From NCBI GenBank assembly GCA_934462775.1, contig CAKSIR010000077.1, positions 1 through 10,959 on the forward strand: a stretch of 10,959 nucleotides of DNA. Direction: 5' to 3'. Under the pieces are notes generated by a model. The model was not told where the DNA came from and made no database searches. It saw nothing but the letters and a program-made list of their open reading frames with translations. Numbering within the stretch: the stretch's first letter is position 1; each line of letters opens with the position of its first letter. Below are positions 1 through 7,355 of this stretch, piece by piece. Origin of the DNA: an uncultured Ruminiclostridium sp. GTDB taxonomy: Bacteria > Bacillota > Clostridia > Oscillospirales > Ruminococcaceae. Position numbers and translations under genes: made by a program.

Positions 1-88
1 GTCCCGAGTATCCGCTGCTTTTAAAAAAAGGCTTAAGCAAAGCTTTAATTTCAGCTTTTCGGCAGTCTGTTTAGCTGCATAATAATTT
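1..88. other. Intergenic or start of next gene, unresolved
   Basis: This is the stretch downstream of the leftward EpsG-like gene. On the minus strand two frames stay open to the window edge, but neither has a ribosome site and a good start. A short GCTTAAGC self-complementary stretch followed by seven Ts (minus strand) is too weak to call a terminator. No gene is called. Confidence 0.3.
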
Positions 89-1738
89 TTATTCGCCCCA
101 TGTTATAGAGCCGTTGTATGTTAGTCTGATATTTGCTGTGTTCCAGCTCATGAAGTCGATTGCGGTTCCGCTTGCAGCATCGAACACTAACACGTTAAGT
201 CCGTCAAAGGCTGACGAATAGCCGCCGTCCTCGTTTTTGACTGCGACGGAAGAAACGTCGCCCGATACAATGTCATATGTTTTTCCGCCTAATTCATAAA
301 CCGAGCTAATGTTTGTATCGCTTATAACCTCGTCTGTGACCACGCCGTTCTGCGCGGCAATGTACACATTTTTGTTTTCGTCAATGAACGATGTGTCAAT
401 GCCGAGATAATTGAATGCACGGACGACAGTGCTGTTAATTCCGCTGTAATCGGCATTCTGCGAGGAAATAATATATCCGTAATTGCTGTCCTTCAGCATT
501 ATGAGGTAACGATAAATATCCTTAGTGCCTCTCAGCTTTTCGTATTTTTCCTGAGCGTTCAGAGAGTTGTTGGAAACCTGTTCTATTTCGGGAATGTTGC
601 AGACGTAAGGAAATACTCCGTGGTATCCGACGCACATTCCGAAAACATTGTATGCAAAAAGTCCCGCAACAAGAAGTCCTGCATAAAGCGGGTAGTTGTT
701 TGACTTCTTTTCGGATTTTTTCAGTATTTTTTTGTTTTTTTCCGCAAGATAGTCCTTGTAATATTCAAGCATTGACGGCAGTGCCAGTACAACGTAAATG
801 AACATATACATCGAGAATCTTTCAAGGATAAATACTATTGTTGAGAACAGCCAGAAAGTAGCTGTAAACAGCATAAAGTTAGTCAGAACACGGGCTTCGC
901 TGTTCTTTTCACCCCAGCCCTTGAAATAAGCAATCAGCGTAATTGCCAGAACAGCCAGCGGCATGATTACATAGTACCAGTCAAGCCCGTTTTGGAAGAA
1001 TACGGTTCCGATATATGATGAGAAATCCTTACGGAATACTGCGGTAGCTGCATCGGCAATGAGGTTGAGCGGGTTTATGCCAAATCCCTTGAGCAGTATC
1101 ATATATGCTGCATAAACAACAACGGTTACGCTGCCGTAAATGATAAGGCTTTTCTTTGTCGGCTTGAACAGCACCGCAAACAGAAACAGCGGAAGAATTA
1201 CAAGAGCAGTGTAGTGGAACGCGGTTGCAAGCAGCGCCATAAGAATCATCGGCACAATTTTTCTGTCGCGCAGGAAGCAGAACGCCAGCAGAATAATTGA
1301 CGCCGCAATGCTTTGTCTGATAAAGCTCATTGACGCATAGAAAAATGTAAGGCACATATAAGCGATGCAGGAAATCCACACATTCTTGCTGTACTTGTAG
1401 ATTGCTATTGCGGCAGGAACAAGTATGAACGGCGCATAAATGCAGTAAATCGCGGTAATGTCTGTTGTTACGGCGGATATAAGCTTAGTCAGCAGCGCAA
1501 ACCCCGGCTCGTAGCCGAGAGCGAAAATCTGTCCCCAGTCAGCTCTGTAAATGTCGTCGAAAATCTGCATATAGCTCAGGTAATCGTTTCCGATGCCGTA
1601 GCGGAAAACCGACACAAGGTAGAACATTAAAAAGACAGCGCCGACGTAAATTCCGTTTTTCAGCTTGCTTGGGTTCTTAATGCAAAGCGGATATGCCAGA
1701 ACGAGCATAAGCGCAAACATTACAATGTAAATAATCAT
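89..1738 (-). CDS. EpsG-family polysaccharide membrane protein with C-terminal ILEI-like domain
   Basis: This 549-residue polytopic membrane protein probably polymerises or exports exopolysaccharide repeat units at the cytoplasmic membrane. About ten hydrophobic segments fill residues 1-370. EpsG-family signatures are visible: RYGIGNDYLSYMQIF at 46-60, FIRQSIAASIILLAF at 139-153 and FHYTALVILP at 174-183. A Lys-rich loop (334-345) precedes the last membrane helix (about 349-370). Typical EpsG proteins end near 350-400 residues; here roughly 170 soluble residues follow. They contain DIYRYLIMLKDSNYGYIIS (407-425) and DGLNVLVFDAASGTAIDFMS (512-531), resembling an interleukin-like EMT inducer (ILEI/FAM3) domain. 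The ATG at 1738 has an AAAGG site about 7 bases upstream. It lies just below the pduL terminator on the same strand, with no clear sigma-A promoter seen. The EpsG assignment is firm; the substrate is unknown. Confidence 0.8.
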   Translation of the reverse strand: MIIYIVMFALMLVLAYPLCIKNPSKLKNGIYVGAVFLMFYLVSVFRYGIGNDYLSYMQIFDDIYRADWGQIFALGYEPGFALLTKLISAVTTDITAIYCIYAPFILVPAAIAIYKYSKNVWISCIAYMCLTFFYASMSFIRQSIAASIILLAFCFLRDRKIVPMILMALLATAFHYTALVILPLFLFAVLFKPTKKSLIIYGSVTVVVYAAYMILLKGFGINPLNLIADAATAVFRKDFSSYIGTVFFQNGLDWYYVIMPLAVLAITLIAYFKGWGEKNSEARVLTNFMLFTATFWLFSTIVFILERFSMYMFIYVVLALPSMLEYYKDYLAEKNKKILKKSEKKSNNYPLYAGLLVAGLFAYNVFGMCVGYHGVFPYVCNIPEIEQVSNNSLNAQEKYEKLRGTKDIYRYLIMLKDSNYGYIISSQNADYSGINSTVVRAFNYLGIDTSFIDENKNVYIAAQNGVVTDEVISDTNISSVYELGGKTYDIVSGDVSSVAVKNEDGGYSSAFDGLNVLVFDAASGTAIDFMSWNTANIRLTYNGSITWGE

Positions 1739-1760
1739 GTGAAGCCTTTCTTTGCAGGAA

Positions 1761-1772
1761 GTTTTGCAAAAC
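1761..1772. repeat. 12-bp perfect palindrome in epsG-like leader
   Basis: GTTTTGCAAAAC is self-complementary over all 12 bases. It lies between the pduL terminator and the start of the EpsG-like gene, where an operator or small RNA hairpin could act. A regulatory role is inference from position only. Confidence 0.35.
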
Positions 1773-1778
1773 TGCGTT

Positions 1779-1819
1779 AAAATAAAACGGCAGCACTGAG
1801 ATTATTTGTCAGTGCTGCC
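1779..1819 (-). terminator. Intrinsic terminator of pduL
   Basis: An 11-bp perfect stem, GGCAGCACTGA (1789-1799) with TCAGTGCTGCC (1809-1819) and a 9-base loop, is followed on the minus strand by GTTTTATTTT. It lies 12 bases after the pduL stop. The plus-strand side has only a short T run, so it acts mainly leftward. Confidence 0.9.
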
Positions 1820-1831
1820 TTGTTTATGTAA

Positions 1832-2410
1832 TTACAGCGACTTTATAATTTCGCCCATCAGGTTAGGACCTGCGCAGATTGCGTTTGATTCGTCTGTATC
1901 AATGTGCATTGCGTCGGCAAACTTTTCGCTTACACGAACAACAACATCGCCTAAAATAGCCTTTCTGCCGTTTGTGTTGCACTTAACCCATACAACGTCC
2001 TTGTTCTTGATTCCAAGCTTTTCAGCGGTTTCGGGAATCATGTGAATGTGACGCTGAGCAACGATAACGCCTTCCTTAACCTCAACCTCGCCCTTTGGTC
2101 CGATAAGCCTGCAGCCGGGAGTGCCTGCAACATCGCCGGATTCTCTGATTGCAATCGGAACGCCGATTGAACGTGCGTCTGTTGCTGAAAGCTCAATCTG
2201 GTCAGCGGGACGTACAGGACCTAAAATAGAAACATTTGCAAGCTCTCTCTTGGGGCCTACAACTGTAACCCTTTCCTCACAGGCGAACTGACCGGGCTGT
2301 GATAAGTCCTTCTTCTTTGTAAGGGCAGCGCCCTTGCCGAAAAGAATTTCAAGCGTTTCCTGTGTAACGTGTACATGGCGCGCTGATGTTTCAATTAAAA
2401 TTTCTGCCAT
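1832..2410 (-). CDS. pduL: PduL-type phosphate acyltransferase (phosphotransacylase)
   Basis: PduL interconverts acyl-CoA plus phosphate with acyl-phosphate plus CoA, feeding acetate or propionate kinase for ATP formation. The 192 residues match the family length without a targeting extension. Two PduL half-domains show the hallmark metal-binding histidine pairs: SARHVHV (9-15; H12, H14) and QRHIHM (119-124; H121, H123), with a later conserved stretch HIDTDESNA (169-177). The protein begins directly in the first motif region, so the N-terminal microcompartment-encapsulation peptide of canonical PduL is missing. No shell genes are nearby, so a cytosolic Pta-like role in fermentation is inferred. 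The start at 2410 is supported by GGAGG nine bases upstream. It is a single-gene unit with its own promoter and terminator. Acetyl versus propionyl preference cannot be read from the sequence. Confidence 0.93.
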   Translation of the reverse strand: MAEILIETSARHVHVTQETLEILFGKGAALTKKKDLSQPGQFACEERVTVVGPKRELANVSILGPVRPADQIELSATDARSIGVPIAIRESGDVAGTPGCRLIGPKGEVEVKEGVIVAQRHIHMIPETAEKLGIKNKDVVWVKCNTNGRKAILGDVVVRVSEKFADAMHIDTDESNAICAGPNLMGEIIKSL

Positions 2411-2442
2411 TTTAAATTTCCTCCAAATTAGTGATTGATAAA

Positions 2443-2471
2443 ATTATACACCTTTTTTAAATGAATTTCAA
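2443..2471 (-). promoter_or_regulatory. Sigma-A promoter of pduL
   Basis: On the minus strand a -35 TTGAAA (2471-2466) is separated by exactly 17 bases from a -10 TATAAT (2448-2443). The transcript would start near 2436, leaving a leader of about 25 nucleotides that contains the GGAGG ribosome site. Confidence 0.85.
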
Positions 2472-2498
2472 TAGATAAGATGAAAAATGCCGCAAAAC

Positions 2499-2642
2499 TT
2501 AAGATAAATACATAAATGAATCGAGGATGATTCCGAGTATAAGTGCCAGCGCCAGTACGCCTGCGCAGATTGAGATTATGATTTTGCGTTTTCTTTCATG
2601 CTTGGCTTGCTTTTCTGAGATTTTGGATTGATTTTTTGTCAT
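2499..2642 (-). CDS. Small single-pass membrane protein, 47 residues
   Basis: This is a short gene of unknown function. The protein starts MTKNQSKISEKQAKHERKRK: a highly charged, Lys/Arg-rich N-terminal 20 residues. One hydrophobic helix follows (about 21-42, IIISICAGVLALALILGIIL), then a short tail DSFMYLS. The positive-inside rule predicts a cytoplasmic N-terminus and an external C-terminus. Support for it being real is an AGGAAG ribosome site about five bases before the ATG at 2642, a clean basic-helix-tail design, and its place between the ABC-operon terminator and the pduL promoter. A possible -10 (TATACT) sits upstream. There is no terminator before pduL, so some readthrough is possible. 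I do not recognise the family; small membrane proteins of this design are common in Clostridia. Confidence 0.65.
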   Translation of the reverse strand: MTKNQSKISEKQAKHERKRKIIISICAGVLALALILGIILDSFMYLS

Positions 2643-2671
2643 AACTTCACTTCCTAAATTAGTTTACGTTA

Positions 2672-2700
2672 AGTATATCATATTTTTGCCTTAAAATCTA
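2672..2700 (-). promoter_or_regulatory. Possible promoter of the 47-residue membrane protein
   Basis: On the minus strand a TATACT -10 lies at 2677-2672. The hexamer 17 bases upstream is TAGATT, a poor -35. The preceding operon ends in a strong terminator, so a promoter must lie about here if the small gene is expressed. Confidence 0.4.
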
Positions 2701-2721
2701 CTGTTTATTAAAATTTGTATG

Positions 2722-2758
2722 TACATAAAATGCCCGAAAAGAGGTAAATCTTTTCGGG
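2722..2758 (-). terminator. Intrinsic terminator of the ABC operon
   Basis: A 10-bp perfect stem, CCCGAAAAGA (2733-2742) with TCTTTTCGGG (2749-2758) and a 6-base loop, is followed on the minus strand by CATTTTATG. It begins 6 bases after the permease stop codon. Confidence 0.85.
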
Positions 2759-2764
2759 TCATTT

Positions 2765-4192
2765 TTATTCGTGTGAAATAGCAGCCAGAGCTGAAATCTT
2801 CGTTCCCTTGCGTGCGGGGTAGAAGCCTGAAACAAGACCTACCAGCGTTGCAAACGCCAGTGCAAGGAAATCCAGCCATACCGGAATTACCGAAATGCTC
2901 ATTCCGTCAACGCCGTAATACTGCATATAGTCGCCGCCCATTGCGGACATTAGGCTGTCCGAAAGGAACGCGTTTACTATACCTGAAACTATGTAGCTTA
3001 TGCCGATTCCCACAACGCCGCCGATAAAACCGATAAGCGCAGCCTCAAGGAGGAACTGGAGCTTAATCTTGCCAACATCGCAGCCAAGAACCTTCATGAT
3101 ACCGATTTCCTTTGTGCGCTCGATAATTGACATTACCATTGTATTTGTAATGTTAAGGGCTGCAACGAACAGGGAAATGGCAGCCAGCGCGCCGAGCATA
3201 AGCTGGATTGTCTTTGTCTGCTGGGTCATCTGGTTTCTAAGCTCAATGTTTGAGGAGGTCTGGTAGCCCATATCCTTAAGCTGTTCCTCAACCTTTTCAA
3301 CGTTGTTCATGTCGTCAACTCTTATGCGTACATCGCTGTAAACGCCCTTGAATTCAGCCATATTGTAGTCGTTGCCGTCATTTATTTCGTTGTAGGCTTC
3401 GATTAGCTGCTTCATATAGCTTATGTCGATGAACACGCCGGAAATAGTGTTATAGTCGTTATAGTTTCCGTCAAGAACGCCCACAACGTTAAGGTCCTCG
3501 CCGTATTCCATGTTGATAGCGTTTGTAGGATCGCAAACCGAATAATCCGCCTGCCATTTCTCCTCGTCCATTGGCATGGGAACAATTCGGAAGCTGTCTG
3601 TCAGCGGGTGAATAAGCGGGTCTATGGGGCTTCCGTTTTCGTCGGTCATGACCCAGTGATATTTTGTATCGTCGTCGTCATCGTAAATGTCAATAAGGTC
3701 AGAGCCGATTCCCGAACCGAATATAACAGTGGCTTTCGGGTCGGTGCTGTTTTTCCAGCGGCCTTCCTTTAATCTGTATCCGAAATTTTCAAGCTCGTCC
3801 ATGTAGCAGCCGATGAAGTTGCCCCATGAAATTGCGTATTCATCGTTTGCAATTCCGACCTCGTTGCCCACTGACATATTCTGATAAAACGGCGTAACCG
3901 CCTTAACGTGTTCGATGTTTTTAAACTCGGTCAGAACTTCGTCTGTCATATCGGGTATTTTATTCTGATTGTTCGGGTCGTTTGATGAGCCGTAATTGTA
4001 AACTCTGACAAGAGTAAGGTCCGCTATGTTGTTAAGCATGAGCGTCTGCGCTTCATTCATGCCGACACCGAGCGAAATCATTACAATGATTGCGCAGGTG
4101 CCTATCACAACGCCCGTGACCGTAAGAAAGGTGCGGGCTTTGTGTTTTGTAAGGTTTCTGAAGCACATTTTGAGAATATCAATAGTTTTCAT
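2765..4192 (-). CDS. MacB/FtsX-type ABC transporter permease
   Basis: This 475-residue membrane subunit has the MacB/LolC/FtsX layout. Helix 1 lies at about 21-43, a large extracellular domain at about 45-325, and three C-terminal helices at about 329-352, 376-405 and 436-458. Family landmarks include the N-terminal amphipathic stretch FRNLTKHKARTFLTVTGVVI (11-30), ERTKEIGIMKVLG (358-370) after helix 2, and a closing GFYPARKGTKISALAAIS (456-473). The fold uses ATP hydrolysis for mechanotransmission across the membrane rather than classic solute passage. The extracellular domain carries an acidic, probably flexible insert at about 168-200 that includes five consecutive Asp (171-175). The start follows the upstream gene's stop by 10 bases, with GAGG before the ATG. 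It is the last gene of the operon. The substrate is unknown. Confidence 0.9.
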   Translation of the reverse strand: MKTIDILKMCFRNLTKHKARTFLTVTGVVIGTCAIIVMISLGVGMNEAQTLMLNNIADLTLVRVYNYGSSNDPNNQNKIPDMTDEVLTEFKNIEHVKAVTPFYQNMSVGNEVGIANDEYAISWGNFIGCYMDELENFGYRLKEGRWKNSTDPKATVIFGSGIGSDLIDIYDDDDDTKYHWVMTDENGSPIDPLIHPLTDSFRIVPMPMDEEKWQADYSVCDPTNAINMEYGEDLNVVGVLDGNYNDYNTISGVFIDISYMKQLIEAYNEINDGNDYNMAEFKGVYSDVRIRVDDMNNVEKVEEQLKDMGYQTSSNIELRNQMTQQTKTIQLMLGALAAISLFVAALNITNTMVMSIIERTKEIGIMKVLGCDVGKIKLQFLLEAALIGFIGGVVGIGISYIVSGIVNAFLSDSLMSAMGGDYMQYYGVDGMSISVIPVWLDFLALAFATLVGLVSGFYPARKGTKISALAAISHE

Positions 4193-4202
4193 TTATGCCT
4201 CA

Positions 4203-6569
4203 TTATTTCTTTTCTGAGTTTTCCTTGTTATCCTGAGCATAGAAATAATCCATGTCGTCATCGTCAAGCTTTGCTTTCTTTTTCTTCTTGACGATTACAA
4301 TTACAACGATTGCAACAACAGCAGCGCCGCCGACAGCAATCAGCACAATTGCCCAAACGGGAAGACCGCTTGACGCGTAGATAGGATTGCCGTTTTCATC
4401 GTAACCGACAATTTCGCCGCCGTTCATATCGCCGTCCATGCCGTCGTCGGGGTAAACTATGTTTCCGTCGTCCGGATAATAATTGTCGCTGTTATCCATT
4501 GGGGTTACGGTAACGTTTTCGACGCTTTCAACAGTAAATACGTCTGCGTCCTCGTTTTCGTATGTAACCGTTATGGTAAGGCTTGTCAAGCTTGTGTCGC
4601 TGAACATTACGTTCTTGAACTTGATTTTTTCTTTCTTTGTATTCGCTTCAATGGTGCCGATGAAGGAAGTGCCGTAGCTTACGCCGTTTGCGTCTGTAAG
4701 AGCTGCTTCGGCATTGAGCATATTTACAGAGCCGGAGTTAAGGAGAGAGAAGGTGACGTTTGACTGGCTGCCCTCATAGATGTATTCAAGACCCGAAACA
4801 TCGGTAATCGCTGCACGGTAGGTTGCTATCTTCTGAGAGAAAGACTTGGTTATGGAGCTGTTTGTGCCGTCTGCGTTTTCAAAATAAACGCCGAATGTAA
4901 GCTCCTGTTCTCCTACCTCGTTAATCTTGATTTTCACTTTGTCCTCATACTTTGTGGAGGCTGCAACGTTGCCGATATACTCTCTTGCAAGCTCGCTGCC
5001 GTCGGCGTCGGTCAGGTAAACCTCAACGTTGTATGCAGAGCCTTTTCCGCTGTTGACGATAGTGTAGGGGATTTCGGTATTTGCGCCTGTGTAGAGCTGA
5101 GTTGGGTTGTTTATCTTTGAAATTCTCATATCGGCAGGCTTTTCTGCTTCCTCGCCCTGCTGATCCTTCGACATTACCTTAACTGTAAAGGTCTTTGTTT
5201 CTGTAATTTTTTTCTTATCCTTGTCTTCATAAACAAGCTTTGCGGTGTAGGTTTCGGCGCCCTCCTTTGAAGCAAGAACGTTGAAGTTGTAGGAATTGGA
5301 GGTGCATGGGTCAGCCTGACTGATGAAAAGGCTGTCAACAACATTGTTTGCGGAGTCGTAGAGCGTGATTTCAGCGCCTGTTATTGCTGTTTTGGTTGGG
5401 TTTGTAACATAAAAAGGAATCTGTGTAACACTGTCTACCGCAATGCTTGCAGGCGCAGTAATGCTCTGGATTTTCAGCGAGCCTGCGTCATTGTTTTCCT
5501 CAGAGGCAATAACCTTAACCTCAAACTTCTTATTTACATAAAGCTTGTCACCGACTGTGTTTGTGTATTTTACCTTGAGCGTCAGCTTTGCTGTTTCAGC
5601 CTTTGAGAGGGAATAGGTAATCGTGCCGTCCAGCTTTTCATGTGCGTTTGAAGTTCCGAGGTATGCGTTGGAGATGAGTGTGTCGCCGTGATAAATATAA
5701 GCCTGAGCGTCAAGGAAGCTTTCGTTTCCTGTGTTGATAAGCGCGAAGGTCAGGGTCTGAAGTTCGTCTTGGTGAGCGGTTTTCTCGTATGTAAGGTTGC
5801 TGATTGTTAAGGGAGTGCTGCTTACGATGTTGATTAAAAAAGCGCTCTTTACTGTTTTTTCGGCTGTTCCGAGAGTGTATTTTACGGCAAGCTCAAGAGA
5901 GTGAGTTCCCTCGTCCTTGAGCGCGAAAGCAAACTCTGCCTTTGAAGAAGAGGAACCTGTGATTGTGCCGATGTACTTGTTTGCTACAACTTCATTTGTG
6001 GTTGTATCGGTAAGAACTGCGGATACGTTTGTAATGCTGCCGGAATTGCTGTTGACGATTTCGGCGGAGGCGGTGACAGATGTACCTGCAATAATATCAT
6101 TCTGAGGGAATGTTATATTCTGAACGGAAACAGAACCGCTGTTTGATGCGGCGTCTTTGGAAATATCGGTAATTTTGAGCGAAACGTTGCTCTGTGTTGT
6201 ACGTTCCTCATTGTTAAACTTGTATGTTATGTTGAATGTGAGGTACTGAACCGGTGACTTGATGTCGGACGGAATACTGAGTACAAATCTGTTCGGCTTG
6301 TTGAGCGAAACGTTTGATACTTCGGTCAAACCGCTGATTACGGAAAGCTCTCCTGTGTTTGCAAGAGTAACGGAAATATCTTTTATTCCGCTTCCATCGC
6401 CGTTCTGGGCTACCGCAAAGAACATATCGACTGTTTTATTTGTTGCCGAAACGGAATCAACAGGGAGGTAAACATATACCTCAGGTTCGGCGTCCACTGC
6501 CGATACAGGCAGTACCATTGAAATTGCCATTAAAAATGCAGCAGCAAGTGCAATAAATTTACGTTTCAT
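4203..6569 (-). CDS. Membrane-anchored extracellular protein with tandem Ig/CARDB-like repeats
   Basis: This 788-residue secreted, tail-anchored protein is the middle gene of the ABC operon. A signal peptide (1-24, ending PVSA) is followed by about six beta-sandwich-like repeats of 100-115 residues (about 31-133, 147-248, 253-354, 363-466, 480-582, 586-690). Repeats share a mid-domain signature such as NKYIGTI, NAYLGTS, REYIGNV and TSFIGTI, and an NTG/NSG turn, as in CARDB/COG1361 S-layer-type proteins. An Asp/Gly/Tyr-rich linker with two YPDDG copies precedes a membrane helix (about 737-760), a KKKKKAK stop-transfer cluster and an acidic cytoplasmic tail. I chose the ATG at 6569, not the in-frame ATG at 6581. 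GGAG lies six bases before 6569, and the ATPase stop ends one base earlier. The upstream ATG has no site and overlaps the ATPase. It probably captures substrate or contacts the wall for the permease; that role is inferred. Confidence 0.82.
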   Translation of the reverse strand: MKRKFIALAAAFLMAISMVLPVSAVDAEPEVYVYLPVDSVSATNKTVDMFFAVAQNGDGSGIKDISVTLANTGELSVISGLTEVSNVSLNKPNRFVLSIPSDIKSPVQYLTFNITYKFNNEERTTQSNVSLKITDISKDAASNSGSVSVQNITFPQNDIIAGTSVTASAEIVNSNSGSITNVSAVLTDTTTNEVVANKYIGTITGSSSSKAEFAFALKDEGTHSLELAVKYTLGTAEKTVKSAFLINIVSSTPLTISNLTYEKTAHQDELQTLTFALINTGNESFLDAQAYIYHGDTLISNAYLGTSNAHEKLDGTITYSLSKAETAKLTLKVKYTNTVGDKLYVNKKFEVKVIASEENNDAGSLKIQSITAPASIAVDSVTQIPFYVTNPTKTAITGAEITLYDSANNVVDSLFISQADPCTSNSYNFNVLASKEGAETYTAKLVYEDKDKKKITETKTFTVKVMSKDQQGEEAEKPADMRISKINNPTQLYTGANTEIPYTIVNSGKGSAYNVEVYLTDADGSELAREYIGNVAASTKYEDKVKIKINEVGEQELTFGVYFENADGTNSSITKSFSQKIATYRAAITDVSGLEYIYEGSQSNVTFSLLNSGSVNMLNAEAALTDANGVSYGTSFIGTIEANTKKEKIKFKNVMFSDTSLTSLTITVTYENEDADVFTVESVENVTVTPMDNSDNYYPDDGNIVYPDDGMDGDMNGGEIVGYDENGNPIYASSGLPVWAIVLIAVGGAAVVAIVVIVIVKKKKKAKLDDDDMDYFYAQDNKENSEKK

Positions 6570-6570
6570 T

Positions 6571-7284
6571 TTAATCTCCATTCTTTAATATATCAGAAGT
6601 ATCTTTTGTGTCCGACACGATTTTGCCGTCAACGATGGTAAGTATTCGGTCTGCGTATGCAGCGATTTCACGGTCGTGACTTACAAGTACAAGGGTCAGC
6701 CCATTTTCGTGGCAGATTTTGACCATAAGCTTCATTACGTCAATTGTGGTCTTTGTGTCAAGGTTTCCGGTCGGCTCGTCCGCAAAGACGATTTTCGGCT
6801 TTGCAGCAAAGGCTCTGGCGATACCTACGCGCTGCTGCTGACCGCCTGACATCTGGTTCGGCTTATGCCTCCACCGGTCTTTAAGACCAACCATGTCGAG
6901 CATTGCCATAGCGATTTTTTCACGCTTTTTCTTAGGCATTCCGCGGTAGGTAAGCGGCATTGCTACGTTTTCCAGCGCGGACAGACCTTGGATCAGGTTG
7001 TACGACTGGAATACGAATCCCACGTTTTCCTGCCTGAAGTGCGTGACACGCCGTTCACTGAGCTTTTCAATATGTATACCGTCGACAATAACCTCGCCGT
7101 GAGTAGGCTTTTCAAGCCCGGCAAGCATATTCAGCAATGTAGACTTACCTGAACCCGATGTACCGAATATACAGCAGATTTCACCGCGCTGTATATCAAA
7201 CGTAAGGTTATTCAAAGCGATTACTCGCTCGTTGCCTACACGGTATATCTTGACAAGCTCCTTTACTGAAATGATATTTTCCAT
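6571..7284 (-). CDS. ABC transporter ATP-binding protein, MacB/LolD class
   Basis: This 237-residue cytoplasmic ATPase powers the FtsX-type permease encoded two genes downstream. All motifs are intact: Walker A GTSGSGKST (41-49), Q-loop FQSYNLI (Q93), signature MSGGQ (145-149), Walker B KIVFADE (164-170, catalytic E170), D-loop GNLD (173-176) and H-loop SHD (H203). The extended Q-loop phrase NLIQGLSALENVAMPL is typical of the LolD/MacB/YknY subfamily. It is the first gene of a three-gene operon; the next gene begins one base after its stop. The ATG at 7284 has only a distant GGAG (13 bases upstream), so initiation may be weak or set by leader structure. Family and role are near certain, the substrate is not. 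Confidence 0.95.
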   Translation of the reverse strand: MENIISVKELVKIYRVGNERVIALNNLTFDIQRGEICCIFGTSGSGKSTLLNMLAGLEKPTHGEVIVDGIHIEKLSERRVTHFRQENVGFVFQSYNLIQGLSALENVAMPLTYRGMPKKKREKIAMAMLDMVGLKDRWRHKPNQMSGGQQQRVGIARAFAAKPKIVFADEPTGNLDTKTTIDVMKLMVKICHENGLTLVLVSHDREIAAYADRILTIVDGKIVSDTKDTSDILKNGD

Positions 7285-7319
7285 AAAGCACGCTTTTCTC
7301 CGTGTTCCTTTCTATGTCG

Positions 7320-7353
7320 CTGCCGCTTGCCGAACACAGAAGGCAAGCGGCGG
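7320..7353 (-). promoter_or_regulatory. GC-rich hairpin in the ABC-operon leader
   Basis: GCCGCTTGCC (7322-7331) pairs perfectly with GGCAAGCGGC (7342-7351). A G-T wobble and one more pair extend the stem to 12 bp around a 10-base loop. It is strikingly GC-rich in an AT-rich region and lies in the leftward mRNA leader, about 36 bases before the ATPase start. No T run follows on either strand, so it is not a simple terminator. Control of translation or mRNA stability is inferred. Confidence 0.55.
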
Positions 7354-7355
7354 TA

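Noticed and set aside
1..88. Possible next leftward gene downstream of the EpsG-like gene
   Set aside because: Two frames stay open to the edge, but no ATG with a ribosome site leads into either, and the stretch is too short to identify.
1029..1379. 116-codon leftward open frame inside the EpsG-like gene
   Set aside because: It is an alternative frame of a well-supported membrane protein gene on the same strand, with no ribosome site.
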